Assembly (NCBI GenBank): GCA_009663005.1
Contig: CM018912.1
Coordinates: 3,916,868 to 3,932,432, forward strand
Direction of reading: 5' to 3'
Source: Actinidia chinensis
Taxonomy: Eukaryota > Streptophyta > Magnoliopsida > Ericales > Actinidiaceae
DNA: 15,565 nt
Part shown: positions 1-8,105 of the stretch, piece by piece
How positions within the stretch are numbered: the first letter of the stretch is position 1
How the letters are laid out: every line of letters starts with the position of its first letter
Notes under the pieces: model-generated
What the model saw: only the letters and a program-made list of their open reading frames with translations
What the model was told of the DNA's origin: nothing
Database searches by the model: none
Position numbers and translations under genes: made by a program

Positions 1-2
1 CA

Positions 3-157
3 TTGGGAATAAATTGCACCTGTAGTTGGATTATTTTTCTCTCTTTTTGTAAACTTTTTTTTTATTTTTTAGTCAAATTTTTTTATTTTTCTGGTTCTTC
101 TTTCGTAGAGAAAGTAAAAAAATAAAATAAAAATAAAGAGGTGCAATTTATCCCAAA
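3..157. mobile_element. Foldback / MITE-like inverted repeat
   Basis: The arms at 3-21 (TTGGGAATAAATTGCACCT) and 139-157 are near-perfect reverse complements, differing by one shifted A. The interior is low-complexity: T-rich near the left arm and A-rich near the right arm (111-137), so pairing may extend inward. A ~155-bp non-coding element with ~19-bp terminal inverted repeats fits a small MITE or a foldback remnant. No clear target-site duplication is visible; the left side has only two flanking bases in the window. No superfamily can be assigned. Confidence 0.5.
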
Positions 158-368
158 CAAGGCCTTACTAACAGGACTGCACTAGTTCTTCTTAGAGGAG
201 CTCAATAACAGTTTAAGCATCTGTTTTTTGACTTCCATGTTTGTGAGTGTGAGTGGTAGAGTGAGTTTCATTTAAAGCAGCGTGTCTTACACTTTGTTAC
301 CAATGAGGTGGTGTGTAATATTCACAAGGTGGGTGAATATAATTGCACTCGGTAAAATGAGCTAATTA
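158..368. other. Unassigned flank, no gene seen
   Basis: This is single-copy-looking sequence between the inverted repeat and the primer-binding-site motif. I see no open reading frame of note, no RNA gene and no similarity to the array. If the retroelement reading to its right is correct, this would lie on the internal side of that element (minus strand), but no polypurine tract or coding domain is visible. Confidence 0.4.
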
Positions 369-380
369 GCGCTGATACCA
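369..380 (-). other. Retroelement primer-binding site (tRNA-Met type)
   Basis: On the minus strand this reads TGGTATCAGCGC, one base from TGGTATCAGAGC, the initiator-tRNA-Met primer-binding site used by many plant Copia and TRIM retroelements. Right next to it, the minus strand reads TTCACA, so a candidate LTR ends in CA just before the site, as expected. A 12-base match with the right neighbour is suggestive but short. Confidence 0.5.
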
Positions 381-521
381 TGTGAATTTTTATGCCCAAC
401 TCAAACATTTAAGCTATTAAATGATACAAAATCAGACCCCATTCAACACCTAAGCTCTGTGTGTTAAATTGTTAATCATATTGGTAGGTAATACAAAATC
501 AGAACCCATTCGACATCTAAG

Positions 522-540
522 CGCTCTCTCTATCTCTCTC
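522..540. repeat. CT microsatellite
   Basis: An imperfect (CT)n tract, interrupted once by TAT, inside the second tandem copy. The first copy has CTCTGTGTG in the same place. Confidence 0.75.
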
Positions 541-654
541 AAATTGTTAAATCATATTGGTATTGGATAAGTAGCTTAAGTCGGTGGAAAAATTCAGACA
601 TTATAAAAAAATCAGAACTCATTCAACACTGATGCGAGACTAATATTTTAACAC

Positions 655-667
655 ACTCTCTCTCTCT
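655..667. repeat. CT microsatellite
   Basis: A short (CT)n tract in the third tandem copy, at the place corresponding to the tract at 522-540. Confidence 0.7.
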
Positions 668-800
668 ACTAATCATATTGGAATTGGATAAGTAGCTTTT
701 TAGTTTTCTAGTGTGACCCTTCTTCTACGGTTCAAATAGGGGAAAAACAATTATTTGGGGTCGATAGGTCCCATATTAATGAATAGGTAACCAACTATAC

Positions 801-915
801 CTTCGGGCATCATGGTTACAAAATGTATGGGATCCGTTTGAACTTTGATTGCAGCGTGCATGGACGGTGCAATGTTCAGGATTGGTGACCCACCAAAAAT
901 CCTCGTTTTGCACCC
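801..915 (+). pseudogene. 5S-derived core 1 (array edge, E-like)
   Basis: First core of the array. The A box is degraded (TTGCAGCGTGC) and the C box carries an extra T (AGGATTGGTGACC). The 3' end CTCGTTTTGCACCC is closer to a real plant 5S 3' end than that of any other unit. The upstream spacer has TTGGGGTCGATAGG and GGTAACC, shared with the E units at 2378 and 7743. Confidence 0.8.
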
Positions 916-1118
916 GTTTCGACAGTTTTAACACTTATTCCTTTATAATAAAATAATTCTCTATGCGCAGTTATTTTTTATTTTACTTATAGAGCAGGCA
1001 ATTAAATATTAATATTAATCCGTTAACTTTAAACTTCACCCTTACTTGCGTTTGATAGGAGAAAGCGGATGATTGGAGGTCGATAGATCCTTATGATTTG
1101 AAAAGTGGACCAATATAC

Positions 1119-1229
1119 CTTCGCGATCATAATTGATACATTATGGATCCCCTTTGAACTTCGAGTTAAGCGTGCATGGACTGTTGCAATGTTCCGGATG
1201 GTGACCCACGGAAGTCCTCTTTTTGCAAC
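1119..1229 (+). pseudogene. 5S-derived core 2
   Basis: It starts 318 bp after core 1. The A box AGTTAAGCGTGC is intact; the C box lacks one G (GGATGGTGACC). The tail is CTCTTTTTGCAAC. TATGGATCC and the tail are C-like, but CTTCGCGATC at the start is not, so it is unclassified. Confidence 0.85.
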
Positions 1230-1437
1230 TTTTTTGTCAGATTTTTAACACTTATTGCTTTTCTAAAAACTTTCCTATGCTCTTTATTCTTTATTTACTT
1301 ACTGATTGCATGCATGAAACGATTATTTTGACCCGTTGAAGTTCACCCTTTCGCTAACGTCTGATTTCGATAGGGATAAAGCTGATGATTGGACGGTCGA
1401 TAGTTTCCATATGAATGAAAATTTGAACCAACGAGAC

Positions 1438-1554
1438 ATTCGCGCTCATATTGTACATTTTAATGGATCCCCTTTTGAAACTTCGAAGTTAAGCGTGCAT
1501 GGACGGGGTTCAATGTCCCAGATGGACGCCCCCGGGAAGTCCTCTTTTTACAAC
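1438..1554 (+). pseudogene. 5S-derived core 3
   Basis: The A box is intact. The C box region is broken (CAGATGGACGCC). The tail is CTCTTTTTACAAC. The start reads ATTCGCGCTCATA instead of CTTCGCGATCATA. Confidence 0.85.
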
Positions 1555-1757
1555 ATTTTTGTTTTATTTTACACTTATGCTTTCTAAAAAATTTTCTATG
1601 CGCAGTTGTTTATTTTTTATTACTTACGGATCAAAGCATGACACGATTGTTTTTAACCCGTTTTGAAGTCCCCGTTTTACGCTACGGTTCGATAGGTAGA
1701 AAGCGGTGAGTGGAGGTCGATAGGTCCATATGAAATAGAAAAGTTTAACCAACATAC

Positions 1758-1868
1758 TTTCGCGATCATATGGTACAATGTATGGTGATTCCAGTTGAAC
1801 TTCGAAGTTCAGCTGCATGGCGGGTGCAGTCATGATGATGACCCACCGGAAGTCCGCTTTTTACAAAC
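1758..1868 (+). pseudogene. 5S-derived core 4
   Basis: Both promoter blocks are damaged: AGTTCAGCTGC for the A box and ATGATGATGACCC for the C box. The C-box change looks like a GATG slippage. GTCCGCTTTTTAC replaces the usual tail. Confidence 0.8.
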
Positions 1869-2063
1869 AACATTACATATTGTGATTTTTAAACATGATG
1901 CTTTCGAAAAATTTCTATGCGCATTTATTTTATACTTACGGATGCAGCAATGAAACGATTAGTTTTTAACCCGTTGAAGTCCCCCTTCCGCTACGTTCGA
2001 TAGGGAGAAAGCGGATGATTGGAGTCTATAGGTTCCTATGAAAGAAAAGTTGAACCAACATAC

Positions 2064-2180
2064 ATTCGCGATCAAATGGTCAAATGTTATTGATCCCGTT
2101 TGAACTTCGAGTTAGCGTGCATGGACGGGTGCAATGTCATGATGGGTGACCCATCGGGACTCATCTTGTTTTTCAACACC
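2064..2180 (+). pseudogene. 5S-derived core 5
   Basis: The A box is one base short (AGTTAGCGTGC). The C box is ATGATGGGTGACC, followed by CATCGGG as in class B. The tail is disordered (TCATCTTGTTTTTC). Confidence 0.8.
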
Positions 2181-2377
2181 ATTTTTTTCGATTATTAAAA
2201 AACTTATGCTTTCTAAAAAATCCCTACGCGGCATTTATTTTTATTACTTAACGGATGCAGGCAATGAACGATTAGTTTTTAAACCCCGGTGAAGTTCCCC
2301 GTTACGCTGCGTTCGATAGGGAGAAAGCGGATTATTGGGGTCGATATGTCCATATGATTCAAAGGTGACCAACATAC

Positions 2378-2489
2378 CTTCGCGATCATATTGGTACAAT
2401 TTATGGATCCATTCGAACTTCGAAGTTACGCGTGCATAGACAGGTGCAAATGCGACCGGTGACCCGCGGGAAAGTCCCCTTTTTACACC
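2378..2489 (+). pseudogene. 5S-derived core 6, class E
   Basis: Class E marks: CATATTGGTACAA, ATTTATGGATCC, ATTCGAACTTCG and GCATAGACAGGTGC, all shared with the core at 7743. The C box is damaged (GCGACCGGTGACC). The next core follows only 180 bp later. Confidence 0.88.
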
Positions 2490-2557
2490 TTTTTGTCGAT
2501 TTTCAACACTTTGGAGGCCGATAGGTCCATATGAATTACAAGTGACCCAACATATAC

Positions 2558-2677
2558 CTTCGCGGTCTATGGTACTAATGTATAGATCCCGTGTTTAACT
2601 TCGAAGTTTAACATGCATGAACGGGTGAAATGTTAGGATGGGTGACACACACCGGGAAGCCCCCTTTTACAATACAC
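2558..2677 (+). pseudogene. 5S-derived core 7, class F
   Basis: Class F marks shared with the core at 7927: TATAGATCCC, ACATGCATGAACGGGTG and TAGGATGGGTGACAC. The A box is altered to AGTTTAACATGC. The spacer before it is compact; the one after it is full length. Confidence 0.87.
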
Positions 2678-2884
2678 AAAACACTTTTGTCGATTTTAAC
2701 ACTTATGCTTTCTAAAAAATTCCTTTGCGCATTATTTTTATTATTTTACGGATGCAGGCAATGAAACGATTAGTTTTAAAAATTAAAAACCCGTTGAGGT
2801 TCACCCTTACGCTACGGTTCCGATAGGTAGAAGTGGATGAGTGGAGGTCGATAGTTACATAGCATAGAAAATTTGACCAACTAC

Positions 2885-2999
2885 CTTTGGGGATCATAAG
2901 GGTACATGTATGGATCCCGTTTGAACTTCGAAGTTAACGTTCATGGAGGGTGGCATGTCAGGATGGGTTCCCCACCGGGAAGTACTCTTTTTGCCAACC
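2885..2999 (+). pseudogene. 5S-derived core 8, class C
   Basis: Class C marks: a GTGGATGA and GGTCGATAG-TACAT upstream spacer, CTTTGGGGATCAT start, TATGGATCCC, and a CTCTTTTTGC tail. The A box (AGTTAACGTTC) and C box (AGGATGGGTTCC) are both imperfect. Confidence 0.88.
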
Positions 3000-3196
3000 T
3001 TTTTTGTCCGATTTTTAACACTTATGCTTTTCCAAAAATTCTATGTGCATTTATTTTTATTACTTATGCTGCAGGCAATGAAACGAATAGTTTTAAACCC
3101 GTTTAACTTCATACCCGTTGCCTCTACTGTTCGATAGGGAGAAGGCGGATGATAGAGGTCGATAGGTCCCATAGGAAATAAAGCGAACCAACATAC

Positions 3197-3309
3197 CTTC
3201 GCGATCATAATGGCAAATGTATGAATCCCGTTTTGAACTTCGAAGTTAAGATAGCATGGACGGGTGCATGTCAGATGGGTGACCCATCGGGAATCCCCTT
3301 CTACAACCC
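3197..3309 (+). pseudogene. 5S-derived core 9, class B
   Basis: Class B marks: ATGGCAAATGTATGAATCCC, CCATCGGG and a CCCCTTCTAC tail. The A box is AGTTAAGATAGC; the C box is one base short. Confidence 0.87.
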
Positions 3310-3511
3310 TTTTTGTCGATTTTTTAACACTTTTCTTTCTTCTAAAAACTTCCCTTTGCGCATTATTTTTATTATTTACGGATGGCAGGAATGAAACCGA
3401 TTAGTTTTAAAAACCCGTTGAGTTCACCTCGTTACGCTTGACGGTTCTATAGGTAGAGTGGATGATTGGGAGGTCGATAGGTACATATGAATAGAAAATT
3501 AACCAACATAC

Positions 3512-3626
3512 CGTTGGGATCATAATGGTACAATGTATGGATCCGTTTGAACTTCTAAGTTAAGCTCATGGACGGTGCAATGTCAGGATGGACCCACGAG
3601 AAAGTCCCCCTTTTACTACAACACCC
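3512..3626 (+). pseudogene. 5S-derived core 10, C' hybrid
   Basis: The 5' half and upstream spacer are class C (TTGGGATCATAATGG, TATGGATCC). The 3' end, CCACGAGAAAGTCCCCC, and the spacer after it, TTTGCGAATTTATTT, are class A. The core at 11788 has the same arrangement. Both promoter blocks are shortened. Confidence 0.85.
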
Positions 3627-3849
3627 TTTCGTCGATTTTAAAACACTTATGATCTTTCTAAAAACAGCCCTTTGCGAATTTATTTTTATACTTTACGGAT
3701 GCAGCAGGAAACGGATTAGTTTTACCCGTTGAACTTCACTTCACCTTTAACGCTCCGGTTCGTAGGAGAAAGCGGATGATATGTAGTCGATAGGAAGTGA
3801 CAAACGAAGGAAAACCTCCATATGAATGAAAAATTTGAAACCAACATAC

Positions 3850-3977
3850 CTTCGGCGATCATAATGGCAAAAATGTATGATCCCGTTTTGAGCTATCGAG
3901 GAGGTGAGTTAAGCATTCATGACGGGTGCATGTCCAAGATGGGTGACCCTCGGGAAGTTCCCTCCTTCTTAGAACCC
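3850..3977 (+). pseudogene. 5S-derived core 11, class B
   Basis: Longest core, because of a small insertion (GAGGAGGTGA) just before the A box. The A box degrades to AGTTAAGCATTC; the C box AAGATGGGTGACC is intact in its class B form. Upstream, about 22 foreign bases (3795-3817) separate GTCGATAGG from TCCATATGAA. Confidence 0.83.
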
Positions 3978-4176
3978 TTTTTGTCGATTGTTAAAACAAT
4001 TGTGCTTTCAAAAATTTCCCTTTGCCGCATAATTTTTTATTATTTTGAAGGATGCAGGCAATGAACCGATTAGTTTTAAAACCCTTGAGGGTTCCCCTTA
4101 CGCTACTTCGATAGGGATAAAGTGGGATGATTGGAGGTCGATAGTACTATGAAAGAGAAAAGTTGAAACCAACTAC

Positions 4177-4294
4177 CTTTTGGGCATCATAATGTACAAA
4201 TTGTCTGATCCCGTTTGAACTTCGAAGTTAAGCGTGCATGGACGGGTGCAATTCAGGATGGGTGACCCACCGGGAAGTCCTTTTTTTACAAACC
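4177..4294 (+). pseudogene. 5S-derived core 12, class C
   Basis: A box AGTTAAGCGTGC and C box AGGATGGGTGACC are both intact. A T7 run at 4281-4287 lies inside the core, ahead of its 3' end. Confidence 0.88.
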
Positions 4295-4498
4295 TTTTTG
4301 TCGATTTTAAACACTTATGCTTTCGAAAAAATTCCTATGGCATTTATTTTTATTACTTATGGTGCTGGCAATCGAAACGAATAGTTTTACGCCGTTGAAC
4401 TTCAACCCTTAACCGCTGAAAAAAACACAAACTTTCGATATGGAGATTGCGTATGATTAGGTCGATAGGTAGATGATAGAAAATTTGAACCAACATAC

Positions 4499-4606
4499 CT
4501 TCGCGATCATATGGCATCACTGTATGATCCCGTTTAACTTCGAGTTAAGCGTGCATTGACGGTGCAGTCAGATGGGTGACCCACCGGAGTCCCCTTTTTA
4601 CAACCC
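4499..4606 (+). pseudogene. 5S-derived core 13, class D
   Basis: Placed in D by its upstream spacer (GCGTATGATTAG), CCACCGGAGTCCCC, and the TGTCCATTTT downstream, also seen after the D core at 12727. The A box is intact. The spacer ahead of it carries an A-rich insert (4418-4432) that the D unit at 6397 also has. Confidence 0.85.
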
Positions 4607-4799
4607 TTTTTGTCCATTTTAACACTTATGCCTTTCTAAAAAAAATTCCCTTTGCGCAATTAATTTTTATTATTTTTCGGATGCAGGCATGAACGATTAT
4701 TTTAATAACCCTTAGGTCACCCGTTATACGCACTTTTCGATAGGAGAACTGATGATTGGAGATCGATAGGTCATTGAACGAAGTTTTTGAAACCACATC

Positions 4800-4919
4800 C
4801 TTTTGGGATCATAATGGACAAATTTATGGATCCCGTTTGAAACTTTCGAAGTTTACGCGTGCATGGACGGGTGGCAATTTCAGATGGGTGACCCAACCGG
4901 AAGTCTCTTTTTTGCAACC
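4800..4919 (+). pseudogene. 5S-derived core 14, class C
   Basis: TTTTGGGATCATAATGG at the start and a CTCTTTTTTGCAACC tail. The A box has an extra base (AGTTTACGCGTGC) and the C box lacks a G. It opens the C-A-B-B-C-D block. Confidence 0.87.
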
Positions 4920-5129
4920 TTTTGTCGATGTTTTAACACTTATGCTTTTCTATAAAAATCCCTAGTGCAATTTTTTTTATTACTTATGGATGCAGGCAAT
5001 GAAACGAAATAGTTTTAAACCCGTTTGAAAACTTCGCCCGTGACGCGACGTTCGATAGCGAAAAGCGGTAAAAAAATGATTTATAGGATCGATAGTGTCC
5101 CTATGAAAGAGAAAGTTGAACCAACATCC

Positions 5130-5242
5130 CTTCGCTATCATAATGGTACAGATGTATAGATCCCGTTTGAACTCGAAGTTAAGCGTGCATTAGCGTTTGC
5201 AATGTCATGATGGGTACCCACGAGAAGTCCCCTTTTTAAACC
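5130..5242 (+). pseudogene. 5S-derived core 15, class A
   Basis: Class A marks: TGTATAGATCCC, TAGCGTTTGCAATG, CACGAGAAGTCCCC and a TTTTTAAACCATTTTTG tail. The A box is intact; the C box is ATGATGGGTACCC. Confidence 0.87.
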
Positions 5243-5449
5243 ATTTTTGTTGTCGATTTTAACACTTATGTTGTCCTAAAATTCCACTTTGCGAAGTTAT
5301 TTTTATACTTACGGATGCAGGCAATGAACGATTAGTTTACAAACAACCCTTGAAGTTTACCCGTTACGCTACGGTTCGATGGAGAGAAAGCTGATGATTG
5401 TAGGTCGATAGGTCCATAGATTTAAATAAAAGTTGAACCACCAACATAC

Positions 5450-5566
5450 CTTCTATATCATAATGCATAATGTATAATCCCGTTGAACTTCGAAGTTAAG
5501 CGTGCAGACGGGTGCAATTGTCAAGATGGGTGACCCATCGGGAAGTCCCCTTTTGTAAAAAAAACC
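5450..5566 (+). pseudogene. 5S-derived core 16, class B
   Basis: The A box is intact and the C box AAGATGGGTGACC is in the class B form, followed by CATCGGG. The upstream spacer has GATTGTAGGTCGATAGG, a class B mark. The tail holds an A8 run (5557-5564) found in no other unit. Confidence 0.86.
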
Positions 5567-5759
5567 ATTTTGTCGCTTTTTAACACTTAATTTTTCTAAA
5601 AAATTCCCTTTTCGAAGTTATTTTTATTACTACGGATAGGCAGGCTGAAACGAATTTTTTACCCGTTTAAGTTCACCCGTTTACGCCCGTTCGATAGGGA
5701 GAAATCGGATGATTGTAGTCGTAGGTCCATAATGAATAGAAAAGTTGAATCCAACATAC

Positions 5760-5876
5760 CTTCGCATCAGGAATGGCATATGTAAATGAATCCCGTTTGA
5801 ACTTCGAAGTTAAGCAGCATGGCGGGTGGCAATGTCAAGATGGGTGACCCATCGGGAAGTTCCCCTTCTTACCCCC
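5760..5876 (+). pseudogene. 5S-derived core 17, class B (second in a row)
   Basis: TGGCATATGTAAATGAATCCC, AAGATGGGTGACC, CATCGGG and a CCCCTTCTTAC tail make this a clear class B core. It is the only place where two B units are adjacent, which adds one unit to the surrounding block. Confidence 0.88.
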
Positions 5877-6076
5877 TCTTTTGGCGATTTTTAACACTTA
5901 TGCCTTTCTAAAAAATTCCCTTTGTGCGCTTATTTTTATTATTTAACGGATGCAGGCACTGACCGCTTAGTTTAATTAAACCTTGAGGAATATCACCGTT
6001 ACCTACGGTTCGAGAGGGAGAAAGTGATGATTGGAAGGTCGATAGGTACATATGAATAGAAAGTGAAACCACATAC

Positions 6077-6192
6077 TTTGGGGATTCATAATGGTACTTG
6101 TAATGATTCCCGTTGAAACTTCGAAGTTAAGCAGGCATGGACGGGTGCAAATGTCAGGATGGGTGACCCACCGGAATCTCTTTTTGCCAACC
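6077..6192 (+). pseudogene. 5S-derived core 18, class C
   Basis: TTTGGGGATTCATAATGG start, intact C box AGGATGGGTGACC, CTCTTTTTGCCAACC tail. The A box reads AGTTAAGCAGGC. Confidence 0.87.
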
Positions 6193-6396
6193 TTTTTTTC
6201 GATTTTTAAACACTTATGCTTCTAAAAATTCCCTATGTGCTTTAGTTTTTATTACTATGGATGCAGCAATGAAACGAATAGTTTTAACCCCGTTGACACT
6301 TCACCCGTTAAACCAAAAATAACGGTTCGATATGGGAGAATGCGTATGATTATGGTCGATAGGTCCATATGAATAGAAACGCTGAACCAACACCAC

Positions 6397-6509
6397 CTTC
6401 GCGATCATAAGTTATAAATGTATGAATCCCGTTTAACTTCTAATTTAAGCTTGCCTGGACGGTGTCAATTCAAGATGGTGCCCACCCCGGGAATTCCCCT
6501 TTTTACACC
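6397..6509 (+). pseudogene. 5S-derived core 19, class D
   Basis: Class D marks: GAAACGCTGAACC upstream, AGTTATAAATGTATGAATCCC-like middle and a CCCCTTTTTACACC tail. The A box (ATTTAAGCTTGC) and C box (AAGATGGTGCCC) are damaged. Confidence 0.86.
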
Positions 6510-6702
6510 TTTTTTGTCAATTTTAACACTTATGCTTTTCTAAAAGCCCTTTGCGCATTATTTTATTATGTACGGATGCAGGCAATGAAACGATTAGTTT
6601 TAACCCGTTGAGGTTCACCCGTTACGCTACGGTTCGATAGGGAGAAAGTGGATGATTGGAGGTCGATAGGTACATATGAATAGAAAAGTTGAACCAACAT
6701 AC

Positions 6703-6819
6703 CTTTGGGATCATAATGGTACAAATGTATGGATCCCGTTTGAACTTCGAAGTTAAGCGTGCATGGACGGGTGCAATGTCAGGATGGGTGACCCACCGGG
6801 AAGTCCCCTTTTTACACCC
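6703..6819 (+). pseudogene. 5S-derived core 20, C' hybrid, undamaged
   Basis: A clean 117-bp core with A box AGTTAAGCGTGC and C box AGGATGGGTGACC both intact. The start (CTTTGGGATC) and upstream spacer are class C. The tail is CCCCTTTTTACACCC and the spacer after it (CCTTGCCGAATTATTT, GCTCCGGTTCG) is class A, so the switch lies further 3' than in the hybrids at 3512 and 11788. Confidence 0.92.
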
Positions 6820-7011
6820 TTTTTGTCGATTTTTAACACTTATGCTTTCTAAAAAATGACCTTGCCGAATTATTTATTCCGTACGGATGCAGGCCAATGA
6901 AAGATTAGTTTTAACCCGTTGGAAGTCACACCGTTACGCTCCGGTTCGATAGGGAGAAAGCGGTGATTGTGTCGATAGTGTACATATGAAGAGAAAGTTG
7001 AACCAACATAC

Positions 7012-7125
7012 CTTCGCGATATAATGGCATAAAGTATGAAATCCGTTTGAACCTTCGAAGTTAAGCAGGCATGGACGGGTGCAATGTCAAGAGGGTTGAC
7101 CCATCGGGAGCCCCTTCTTACACCC
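7012..7125 (+). pseudogene. 5S-derived core 21, class B
   Basis: ATGGCATAAAGTATGAA, CATCGGGAG and a CCCCTTCTTACACCC tail. The C box is shortened (AAGAGGGTTGACC). It follows a C' hybrid directly, as does the B core at 12106. Confidence 0.88.
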
Positions 7126-7317
7126 TTTTTGTCGATTTTTAACAACGGATGCTTTTGAAAAATTCCCTTGGAGCATTATTTTTTTATTACGGATGCAGGC
7201 AATGAAACGTTTTTAGTTTTAAACCGTTGAGGTCACCGTTACGCTACGGTTCGATAGGGAGAAGTGGATGATTGGAGGGTCGATCTACATATGAATAGAA
7301 CAGGTTAACCACCATAC

Positions 7318-7430
7318 ATTTGGGATATAATGGACATATGTATGGATCACGTTTGAACTTCGAAGTAAGCGTGCGGGACGGGGTGACAATGTCAGGATGG
7401 GGGACCACCGGGAAGTCCTCTTTTGCCAAC
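7318..7430 (+). pseudogene. 5S-derived core 22, class C
   Basis: ATTTGGGATATAATGG start and CTCTTTTGCC tail. The A box is AGTAAGCGTGC. The following spacer contains the unique pyrimidine-rich insertion, so the next core begins 425 bp later. Confidence 0.86.
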
Positions 7431-7490
7431 TTTTTGTCGATTTTTAAACTTCGCGTCTAAAAAATTCCATACGGCATTTATTTTAGTACT

Positions 7491-7610
7491 ATTCTCATTG
7501 TTCACTGATCTGTTTCCTCTGGTTCTGGGGTTCTTTGGTCTTGGTTATGTTTTTTCCTTTGTCCTTCTTTCATTTGTTTTTCTAAATGTTTTTCTTTTTT
7601 TTTTTTTTTT
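7491..7610 (+). repeat. Pyrimidine-rich insertion in one spacer
   Basis: About 120 bp not present in any other spacer, placed between the AT tract (TTTATTTTAGTACT) and GACGGATGCAGG. It is rich in TTC and TTT, with GGTTCTGGGG in the middle, and it ends in a T16 run at 7595-7610. I see no terminal inverted repeats and no target-site duplication. The T-run at the end could be a retroposon tail (some plant SINEs end in T), but no pol III A/B boxes are visible. Origin unknown. Confidence 0.75.
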
Positions 7611-7742
7611 GACGGATGCAGGCAATGAAACGATTAGTTTTAACCGTTGAAGTTCACCCGATTTACGCTGCGCGTGATGGGGAGAAAGCGGATGATTGGG
7701 GGTCGATAGGTCCATATGAATTCAAAAGGTGAACCAACATAC

Positions 7743-7859
7743 CTTCGCGATCATATTGGTACAAATTTATGGATCCCCTTCGAACTTCGAAGTTAAGCGT
7801 GCATAGACAGGTGCAATGTCAGGAAGGGTGACCCAGCGGGAAGTCCCCTTTTTACACCC
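7743..7859 (+). pseudogene. 5S-derived core 23, class E
   Basis: Full 117-bp core with CATATTGGTACAAATTTATGG, CCCTTCGAACTTCG and GCATAGACAGGTGC. The A box is intact; the C box is AGGAAGGGTGACC. It is the clean counterpart of the core at 2378. Confidence 0.9.
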
Positions 7860-7926
7860 TTTTTGTCGATTTTTAACACTTGGAGGTCGATAGGTCCATA
7901 TGAATTGAAAAGGTGAACCAACATAC

Positions 7927-8042
7927 CTTCGCGATCATATTGGTACGAATGTATAGATCCCGTTTGAACTTCGAAGTTAAGCATGCATGAACGGGTGCAA
8001 TGTTAGGATGGGTGACACACCGGGAAGGACCCCTTTGACAAC
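7927..8042 (+). pseudogene. 5S-derived core 24, class F
   Basis: Matches the core at 2558: GTATAGATCCC, AGCATGCATGAACGGGTGC and TTAGGATGGGTGACACACC. It begins 184 bp after the E core because the spacer is compact. Confidence 0.9.
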
Positions 8043-8105
8043 ATTGTTGTCGATTTTGAACCTTGGAGTCGAGATGTCCATATGATTGAAAAGGTGAAAA
8101 CATAC

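Larger units (their letters stand above)
424..698. repeat. Three imperfect tandem copies with CT tracts
   Basis: Copies begin at about 424, 491 and 601. Each contains a form of ACAAAATCAGA-CCCATTCAACA near its start (the third is TATAAAAAAATCAGAACTC), then a variable middle, then AATCATATTGG. The second and third end with TTGGATAAGTAGCTT. Copy lengths are about 65, 88 and 98 bp, the growth coming mostly from CT-rich expansion in the middle. Confidence 0.7.
381..703 (-). mobile_element. Degraded LTR fragment (probable)
   Basis: The segment begins TGTGAA on the + strand, so on the minus strand it ends in TTCACA directly beside the primer-binding-site motif, the position of a 5' LTR end. It is AT-rich and contains internal tandem copies, which plant LTRs often do. 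The far LTR end is not identifiable and the element seems cut by the start of the 5S-derived array near 714. It has no coding capacity. It could instead be unrelated AT-rich repeat DNA. Confidence 0.4.
2378..2677 (+). repeat. Compact E-F unit pair (left copy)
   Basis: Two cores 180 bp apart. The spacer jumps from TTTTCAACACTT directly to GGAGGCCGATAGG, losing the usual ~130 bp that holds GCTTTCTAAAAAATTCCC through the GGTTCGATAGG region. The same junction recurs at 7881. Confidence 0.85.
4800..6702 (+). repeat. Higher-order block C-A-B-B-C-D
   Basis: Six units, 1903 bp, following the array's general order with one extra B unit. It runs into a C' hybrid at 6703. Confidence 0.7.

Noticed and set aside
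3795..3817. A 22-bp insertion upstream of core 11 as a regulatory element
   Set aside because: It is seen once, in a noisy stretch, and resembles sequencing error or a minor insertion more than a site.
7423..7650. Hydrophobic 75-codon reading frame resembling a membrane peptide
   Set aside because: The phenylalanine- and leucine-rich character comes from translating the T-rich insertion at 7491-7610; it begins in the tail of a 5S-derived core and ends in ordinary spacer.
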